The translations under genes were made by a program, and so were the position numbers. The notes below the pieces were generated by a model. It was not told the origin of the DNA, made no database searches, and saw only the letters and a program-made list of their open reading frames with translations. A DNA stretch of 64,000 nt. Source: Clarkia xantiana subsp. parviflora (taxonomy: Eukaryota; Streptophyta; Magnoliopsida; Myrtales; Onagraceae). The stretch lies in contig JAPTYO010000009.1 of the NCBI GenBank assembly GCA_036873135.1, positions 30,215,756 through 30,279,755 of the forward strand, read 5' to 3'. Below, piece by piece: positions 56,580 through 64,000 of this stretch. Position 1 is the first letter of the stretch; every line of letters starts with the position of its first letter.

Positions 56580-57985
56580 CTAGGTGTCCGGCCCGCGCTT
56601 TGCGCGGTATGTACATAGTAAACATAATATAATCGTATTTTATTTATTAGTTTTACTTTTTTTATAATACATAATTTACAAAATAGTTTAAATTCATGAA
56701 ACAAAAAATAGTTATATATTGGGTGTATTCACTAAATATATATAAAGTTTCATTTAATTAGATTTAAATTTTATTTTATACATATATTTAATATTTGTAT
56801 CTAATCTTATTATTTTTAACATACTTTTTTATTTTCTTTTAATTTTTTTTTATTTTCCAAATATTTTATGTTGAAATTGTGACTTTCTAATATTAGGATG
56901 CAAAGTGACTAATATGTTTTGACGAAAAAAAATGAATGAGTGTGATCGATTAAAAAATAGTTAAACCATGTAAACTCATATTGTGCTATTTATTTATATT
57001 CAATATTTATATAAATCCATATGTAAATATTATTTTAATATTAAGATAATAGTAAAAAATGAAGCATAAGTGATTTTTTAGTGGATTATTAATTAACATT
57101 TTTACAAAATAAATATCGTAGCTACCATTAAAATCGAATAAAGAGCTTATGGTGAAGTTTATCACGTCCACATAGGCACAAAAGTGAAGTCACATATGTA
57201 AATGTAAATCATGAATTAGGTGGATCGATGGATTTGTATAATTGTTTAAATTTGATTATTATTTATCATTATAAAGGTTTAACTCAAAATGTGTTATATG
57301 TAGATAAATGGTATTTCATAGGTACTATTAATATTTATATCGTTATTATTTTTAACATATTTATTATATGTGTTTTAATTTTATTTTTTTTTTCCTCGTA
57401 TGTTAGTGCAATTTGTTAGGTGCAATTGCAACTTTCTAATGTGAGGAGGCAAATTGACTAACATGTAAATAAAAGACAATTTTAAAGTGAATAAGAGGTT
57501 TGGCACAAAAAAAATGGATGAGAGTGATAAAAAGAATAGTTAAACAAATATGTAAATTCAAATTATATTATATTATATTTTTATAGTTAAAAAAATATAT
57601 AAATTCAAATTATATTATATTATATTATATTTTTATGTTAAATATGTATATATTTATCCAAAGATAAATATTATTTTAATATTAAGATGATAGTACAAAA
57701 TGAAACATATATGTGATTTTATTTTAGTATTTGAGTGAATTATTAATTCATTTTACTATGTAACATACTAAAAAAAATATAACTCCCATCAAGATTGAAT
57801 AAGGAGCTTTTGATTTATTTTAGCATGTCCACATAAGCACAAAATTGATGTCACTTATGTATTTGTAACTCATGAATTAGGTGGACCAATAGGTTTGTAG
57901 AATTTTTTTCAATTTGATTACTTGTCAAAATTTTATGAGTTTCATTGAGATTATATTACACTAGATGAGATTATATTACACTAGA
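56580..57985 (-). mobile_element. non-autonomous Helitron A
   Basis: On the minus strand the 3' end is CTAG (56583-56580) with the hairpin CCGCGC-AAA-GCGCGG just inside (56593-56607). The 5' end is TCTAGTGTAATATAATC at 57985, or 57965, because a 20-bp segment is duplicated there. Very AT-rich, with no helicase coding. Confidence 0.7.
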
Positions 57986-59587
57986 CTAGATTTTTCACCC
58001 GCGCTTTGCGCGGATATAAATGTACTTGTGTAAATTGATAGTTTATGCAATGGTACAATTAAATAATAAAACTATTTTGGCAATATTAACTATTTAGAGG
58101 GTTGAAAAAATAAATAAACTCAGTAAAATAATAATTATAAAGTTAAAAAGAAATAAGATGAGATAATGTTATCATTATTATTTATTTATATGAAATGCAA
58201 TAAAAAATTATCAAGGTAAATGATAAATTTTATAAAAAGAATAATCAAGTTTTTCTATATGGTTTGTGGAGTTTATTACTATGAACACCTTGTAAAAATT
58301 TACTTGAATTATTAATATAAAATAATGATTTAAACTCACTATTAAGTTTAAATGTAACTTAAGTATGAAATAAAAAATTATAAAATTTATAAATGCTTTA
58401 TAAATTATGTATGAATTATATAATGAATAAAATTAATTAAATCAATCAATATATATTTTAAATAAATAAATAAATGTGTCACTTAAAAATTTATAGATGG
58501 TTATAGTATAAAGTTAGTTAATACTCTTCGACTTAAATTTAAAGGTTATACAAACGTTTATTATTATCATATATTTGTTATAGATGTGCTAAATTTATTT
58601 ATTATTGTTTCTTTAATAAAAAAATACTAAACTAATTTATTTAGTAGTGGGCCTAACAATATGTTTTAAAAGTAACAATTGCTTATAATTGTATTTACAA
58701 CTATAACTTACATATTGTTGTAATTGAAAATATATCGATCGTATGTATATAATAACATATATAATATATAATATCGTATAATATTGTTTTCATTGGTATA
58801 GATAAACTATAAAAATATATTATAGATTGTACTTGATACACTTTTTTTCTCACACGGAATTATTTAAATAATATATTTGATTTAATTTATAATTAATAAT
58901 TACCTTATTTGGAAATATTTTGATCATATGTATACAATAAAATATCGACTATATCCTATCATATAATACTATTTATTTTGATTTGGGTAACCTATAACAA
59001 AAATCTATTTTTAAATTGTACTTGATACATTTTTACATAGAAATAATTATTTTTCATAAAATATTATTTAATGGTAAGTTTTTTGTATAAAAGAGTTTTT
59101 AGAAAAATAAATTGTACAATTTTAATGATGATGATGGGGAATTAGATATTATGAAAATAAAGAAATATCAAGTTAAAATGTTACTATTATCAATAATAAA
59201 CAATAAATATACTAATCTTTACGGACAATAAAACTTAATATAAATATGATTAAAAAAATTGGCCTAACCATTTTGATAATGTTAAAAATAAGAGTATTAA
59301 AATTGAAGCAAAAGTAACAATATTTTTAATATTTAGAGGTAGATTATAATTGATATTATTACTTGGAAAAAAAACGGACAAAGAAAACAAAACAGACTCT
59401 AGCATGCAATGGTATTGCTTGGAGAATTTCTAAGCACTTACATTTATCTACATGGAATTGACACATCATATAGAAGAGATAGAAGTTTGAATGGACAAAT
59501 AAAATAACTCAGTTTTGACGTGTAACCTACATATTTTATTACTTGTCCAAACTGTATGACTTTCATCCAAATTTTATTATATATAGA
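57986..59587 (-). mobile_element. non-autonomous Helitron B
   Basis: 3' end CTAG at 57989-57986 with a CCGCGC-AAA-GCGCGG hairpin (about 57999-58013), and 5' end TCTATATATAATAAAATTTGG at 59587. It abuts Helitron A without spacer. AT-rich, non-coding. Confidence 0.7.
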
Positions 59588-60694
59588 TACTAGGTGGCTG
59601 ACCCGCGCGTTGCGCGGTATGTAATTTGAAATATTATTTTGTTTATTAAATTGTTGGGACATGGCGAAAATTCAAACTTGATTTTGATAATTAAATTTGT
59701 TAGTTTGTGTTATTCGAAATAATTTATTCAATGCATTTGAAACATCACTAAACTTATTTAATTATATAGATAATGTTTTAACTTATATAATTCCATATTA
59801 GTCGAACATCGTACTCAACGTGTTTGGACATTTTTATATTTTTTAATTAATAGATTTACACATATGATATTACAATTTTTTTATATACCAGTTTAGGCAA
59901 TAAAATATTAAAAATATACTTACAACAAAATAGTTCTCTTAATTATATTAGATAGTAATAGTATCTAATAGATTTTTATATATCGTTTACACAATTTTGA
60001 TAGAAATTTATACGTTTAGTTGTGAATTAAAACTTTAATTATATTTTAGATAAAAAAATTATAAATTTAATTTATTACTTAAGTGGAACATAATTATCTA
60101 ATATATAATTCCATAAAAAAATGGATAGTATGTATTTCTTTTAAAAATTTGCAAATATACGAAATTTCTAATGGATACTAAATAATATTAATATTAATAA
60201 AAATAAAAATAGTATTTTAAATTTATAATAAATAGTATTTTAACTACAATATATGTATTCAAAATTGTTAATTTTTTAATACCCACAGTAGTGCAACTTA
60301 TAAAAGTAATTTGTAAGGAGTGCAATGTTTGTGTTTTTATATTGTTAGTGTGGAACATTAAATTTTACTTAATTTATAAATATAATTTTTTTTTAAAGTT
60401 AATGAGAAATTTTGGATTAAATATAGTGCTCCATATGATTTTTTATTCTTTATATAAATTTATTTTATATTCACTATTATATATATTTAATATTTATATT
60501 TATCCAAATATAATTTTAATAAGTATAATAGAAAAAAATGAAGCATAATTAATTTTATTTTATATTTATAGTAAATTATTAATTGATGTTGTTATGTAAC
60601 TTACTTACAAATTGTAACCACTTTAAAAATTGAATGTAGAGCTTTGGAACAATTTTATGGTGTCTTAAATTTACAAATATTATGACATATGATA

Positions 60695-60725
<31 letters not shown>

Positions 60726-60925
60726 GTATTTATCCAAATTCAAATCCAAATATTATTTTAATATTAATATAAAATGAAGCATAAATATTTTTTTTTAGTT
60801 TAGTATTTAGTAGATTATTAATTATTATTAGTGTGTAACTTACTAAAAAATTATAACCAATATCAAGATTGAATGTAGAGTTTCGGAAGGAAAAAAAATT
60901 AAGGTGTCCATATATTCAAAAGATG

Positions 60926-61014
<89 letters not shown>
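60926..61014. repeat. TA-TG-TATG microsatellite
   Basis: About 30 TA units, then eight TG units, then several TATG units, inside Helitron C. Expected to be highly variable between individuals. Confidence 0.9.
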
Positions 61015-61015
<1 letters not shown>

Positions 61016-61196
61016 ATTTAATATTAGTATATCCAAATATAATTTTAATAAGTATAATATAAAAGATGAACCGTTATTAATTTAATTTAATTTTTTAGTA
61101 AATTATTAATCTATATTGTTATGTAACTTACTACAAATTGTAACCACTTCAAAAATTGAATGTAGAGCTTTGGAACAATTTTAAGGTTTCCACATA

Positions 61197-62619
61197 TCTA
61201 TCTATATATTATATAATTTAGATACATCTTTAATTGTTAATTAGGCATCTTAAGCTGCTAATTTTTTGTCATGTCAGCTATTGAAATTCTTATTGGTTCG
61301 TGAGCTACAATCTCCCTCAAATCCAATCATCTAATCATGTCATTCGTCTCTTTCTTCATAGAAATTTGAAACGGAGCTACTAATTTTACAATTTCAAAAC
61401 AATTCGCACAAATAAGCAATAAGCAATTCGCACACTCATTGGAGGGTGAATCCACATAAGCAATTTGCATGCTCATTGATTGATATTTTAAGTTTTTTTT
61501 TTTCTTTTTTGTCATTAATTTTTTTTCTTATTAGATCTCCAAATTAATATATGTATATATCTCTATATATATATTATATATATAATATAATATCTTGATC
61601 TTTATAATAATGATAACATGATCGTGGAATAAAGTTTTTTTTTTTTCTAAATTGCAAATTAATATACGTATATAATATAATAACTTAAAACGCCTCTCTT
61701 ATATTTTGGTTTAAATTAGGCCTCAATGCTGCTATGCATCTCTTTTTCTTCTTATATTCTTATTGTTTTCTTTTGTACTTATGCTTGATTTTGTGTTACA
61801 ACTGATTGAGCGATTATGACAATTACTCTCCAGTTCATATGCATTATAGCATATTCAACGACTCTGAAAGTTCTTCAATGTTGCAATGCTTGATTTTGCG
61901 TTACAACTGATTGAGCGATGATGACAATTACTCTCCAGTTCATATGCATTATAGCATATTCAACGACTCTGAAAGTTCCTCAATGCTGCAATGCTTGATT
62001 TTGCGTTACAACTAATTGAGCGATTATGACAATTACTCTCCAGTTCATATGCATTATAGGCCTCAATGTTGCAATGCGTCTCCTTTTCTTCTTATATTCT
62101 TATTATTTTCATTTGTACTTATGCTTGATTTTGCGTTACAACTGATTGAGCCATAATGACATTTATTCTCCAGTTCATATGCATTATAGCATATTCAACG
62201 ACTCTAAAAGTTTCTCTCCAGCTCAGGCAATGGGCGTTTGGACATTTTATCTATTACTGCTTTGATTTCGACGAAACGACTTAGTTATTTGTGGATTTAA
62301 TTCTGACGGTTCCTCTTTGTTTTGAGTAATAGAAATTTTCATTATTGTCAGTTCTATTCGTGGACCTAATTTTTTGTAGGTGTCCTCGGTGCTCGTTTTT
62401 TAATGAATAACTTGAATAGTCATCTAACTCTCAATTTGTGGTAGTGGTAAAAAAAATCACTATTAATCTGACTGAAAAGTTATTTAGATATCATGTTACT
62501 GTTTCAATAACTTATATAAACTATTAACTATTAGTTTGTTTTCAAGATTTATTTTAAAAAATCTCAAAATAATTATTGAAAATATTGAACCCCGCGCATT
62601 GCGTGGGGAAAATACCTAG
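61197..62619 (+). mobile_element. non-autonomous Helitron D nested in Helitron C
   Basis: Starts TCTATCTATATATTATATAA and ends CTAG (62616-62619) before T, with the hairpin CCCCGCGC-ATT-GCGTGGGG (62590-62608). Opposite orientation to A, B and C. Host sequence reads on across it: 'aaggtttccaca' before and 'taaatattatgccacatgat' after are adjacent in the other segments of Helitron C. No helicase. Confidence 0.75.
61781..62220 (+). repeat. tandem repeat of about 105 bp in Helitron D
   Basis: Four copies of a unit beginning 'atgcttgattttgcgttaca' and containing 'acaattactctccagttcat' at 61781, 61886, 61991 and 62121. The third is extended by a 'cctcaatgttgcaatgcgtctcc' segment that also occurs near 61719. 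Confidence 0.8.
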
Positions 62620-62644
62620 TTTATAAATATTATGCCACATGATA

Positions 62645-62675
<31 letters not shown>

Positions 62676-63012
62676 CTTAAATATTTAATATTTGTATTTA
62701 TCCAAATAGTATTTTATAAAATTAAGCATAAGTACATTGTATTTTAGTTTCGTTTTTAGTATTATTTTTTTTGCCAAATAGTAGATTATTAATTAATATT
62801 GCTATGTAACTTATTAAAGAGTTGTAACCACTTTCAAGGTTGAATGTGGAGCTTTGGCACAATCTTAAGGTGTCCACATGTTCAAAAAGATGATGTCACA
62901 TGATAATTTGTAACATATGATCTAGATGGACCAATAGAATTAAGTGGAAAAAATTAAATTTGCTTACTTGTCAACATATTGTGCATCACTTTGAAATTAT
63001 ATTATATATAGA

Positions 63013-63080
63013 TATAGATAGATAGATCATAACCATTTGGTTAAGGTATAGATAGATAGATCATAACCATTTGGTTAAGG
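63013..63080 (+). repeat. perfect 34-bp tandem duplication
   Basis: The segment starting 'tatagatagatagatcataa' and ending 'ggttaagg' is present at 63013-63046 and again at 63047-63080. An inverse 'ccttaacc' follows at about 63090. Confidence 0.85.
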
Positions 63081-64000
63081 TTCTTCGTACCTTAACCATA
63101 ACCAAGATTTTTCACAAAGAATAAATCATTTAAATATAACCATTCAAACTAATAAACAAAATTGTTTCATACAAGAAATTCATATTAAACATACATTCAT
63201 TGTTTCATACATGAAATTAAAATTATGTATAATTTAATTGTTTCACTTAATTAAACAACAGTTATTCAGTAGTCTATCCTCAACAGGGCGGCGAGGCAGC
63301 GAGACTTGTCGGAGCAGAAATTAATGTATAATTTGTTGTCTGTTGACCTAGGACTAGCGCAGCGCAGCTACTTGAAAATGAAGTGAATTGAGACTGTGAG
63401 TTTTACAATATTAACTTTTTTCAGATTGGAATATAATGAAATGACCATATATTTAGGATGAAAATTAATGGTCAAGATTGAATGACGATTTAAACCTAAT
63501 GAATGGTGGGAACCAGAAATAAGAACTATAAGATTGAATTATTACTTATAGTATATGTATAAATATAAATATTAGTAATATATATATTAATATTATATAT
63601 ATAGGCGATTGTTATAACCACTGTTATATAATTAATACTATAATCATATCCATTATAAGTATATATAAAGCCCATTACCATATATAACTGCACCACACAA
63701 TAATAATGCAATTGTATAAAAAATTATAGTTATTTGATTTTTACGGTAATATATATTATCGGCCCTAATTGTTGGCATGCGACGCATCGCTTCTTCCCGT
63801 TGGCTATATTGCGTTGACTTGGTAAAAGTTGGTGCCCCCATGCGTACTTGGTATTTTTGGGTAATCAGACCTGTCAACCTTTCTCATGTTCTGTGATTCG
63901 GATGATGTCGATGGTCAAAATATACTATTCGATGATGATGTCCGCCTAATTATATATTATTAAGAGTAGACTTTGAGGTAATCAATCATATAATAGATAA
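63081..64000. other. no gene recognised
   Basis: Mixed sequence with a GC-richer island near 63280-63370 ('ctcaacagggcggcgaggca') and near 63760-63890. The open frames are short and without known motifs. Upstream sequence of a gene lying beyond 64000 is possible. Confidence 0.35.

Larger units (their letters stand above)
59590..63012 (-). mobile_element. Helitron C, internally repeated, hosting another
   Basis: 3' end CTAG at 59593-59590 with a GC hairpin (about 59602-59616), and 5' end TCTATATATAATATAATTTC at 63012. The body has about four related segments sharing 'aattgtaaccac', 'ttgaatgtagagctttgg' and 'aaggtgtccacat' (60600, 60860, 61140, 62825). It may therefore be a tandemly expanded Helitron or several overlapping insertions. 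Helitron D is inserted in one of these segments. Confidence 0.6.

Noticed and set aside
60291..60548. Hydrophobic 85-codon frame in the AT-rich Helitron region
   Set aside because: Composition-driven (Ile, Phe, Tyr, Leu from AT-rich DNA) and inside a repeated Helitron body.

Overview
This is plant nuclear DNA from a flowering plant, probably a dicot, but no species can be named. It holds two well-preserved protein-coding genes, both on the minus strand, in a dense field of nested transposable elements. The genes are a complete DEG7-type protease gene (24 exons, 46995 down to 33405, all splice phases consistent, 1094 residues) and a small C2-domain gene of the CAR family (3 exons, 56244 down to 55279, 165 residues).

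Layout. 1-1806: a possible small DNA transposon, a tRNA-derived SINE, a Mutator-like fragment and an unrecognised coding relic. 1807-9864: an LTR retroelement derivative of the Ty3/gypsy Tat type, bounded by the 5-bp target duplication CCAAT. It has lost gag-pol. It carries an antisense, spliced, promoter-bearing gene (8519 down to 5864) whose last exon and 3' flank form a tandem array of 1172-bp period. 9894-10164: a CACTA-type MITE. 10849-26278: a decayed Copia element, split by a second Tat-type element (12802-23338, target duplication ATCAG). That second element has gag and protease but no reverse transcriptase, has a second gag-like segment where the rest of pol should be, and has its own antisense gene (20615 down to 18483). 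26636-26770: a second SINE. 26782-32086: a Mutator-like MITE split by a 5'-truncated L1-type LINE (27175-32008) with a 12-bp target duplication. 33405-46995: DEG7, with four DNA-transposon-type elements in its introns. 47313-48358: a Helitron. 48940-55029: a 5'-truncated third Tat copy related to the second. 55279-56244: the CAR gene. 56580-63012: an AT-rich run of at least four non-autonomous Helitrons, some end to end and one nested. 63013-64000: no gene recognised.

Most distinctive signals. (1) Both Tat-type elements carry a related multi-exon gene antisense to their own transcription; one has a recognisable TATA box and a 7-nt first coding exon. (2) The spacer of the 1172-bp array is a ladder of short palindromes about every 22 bp, whose stem sequences change in complementary fashion while loop sequences stay similar. 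(3) DEG7 and the CAR gene each have a Helitron terminus about 320-340 bp upstream of the start codon. Everything was read by eye; no search, alignment or folding program was run.
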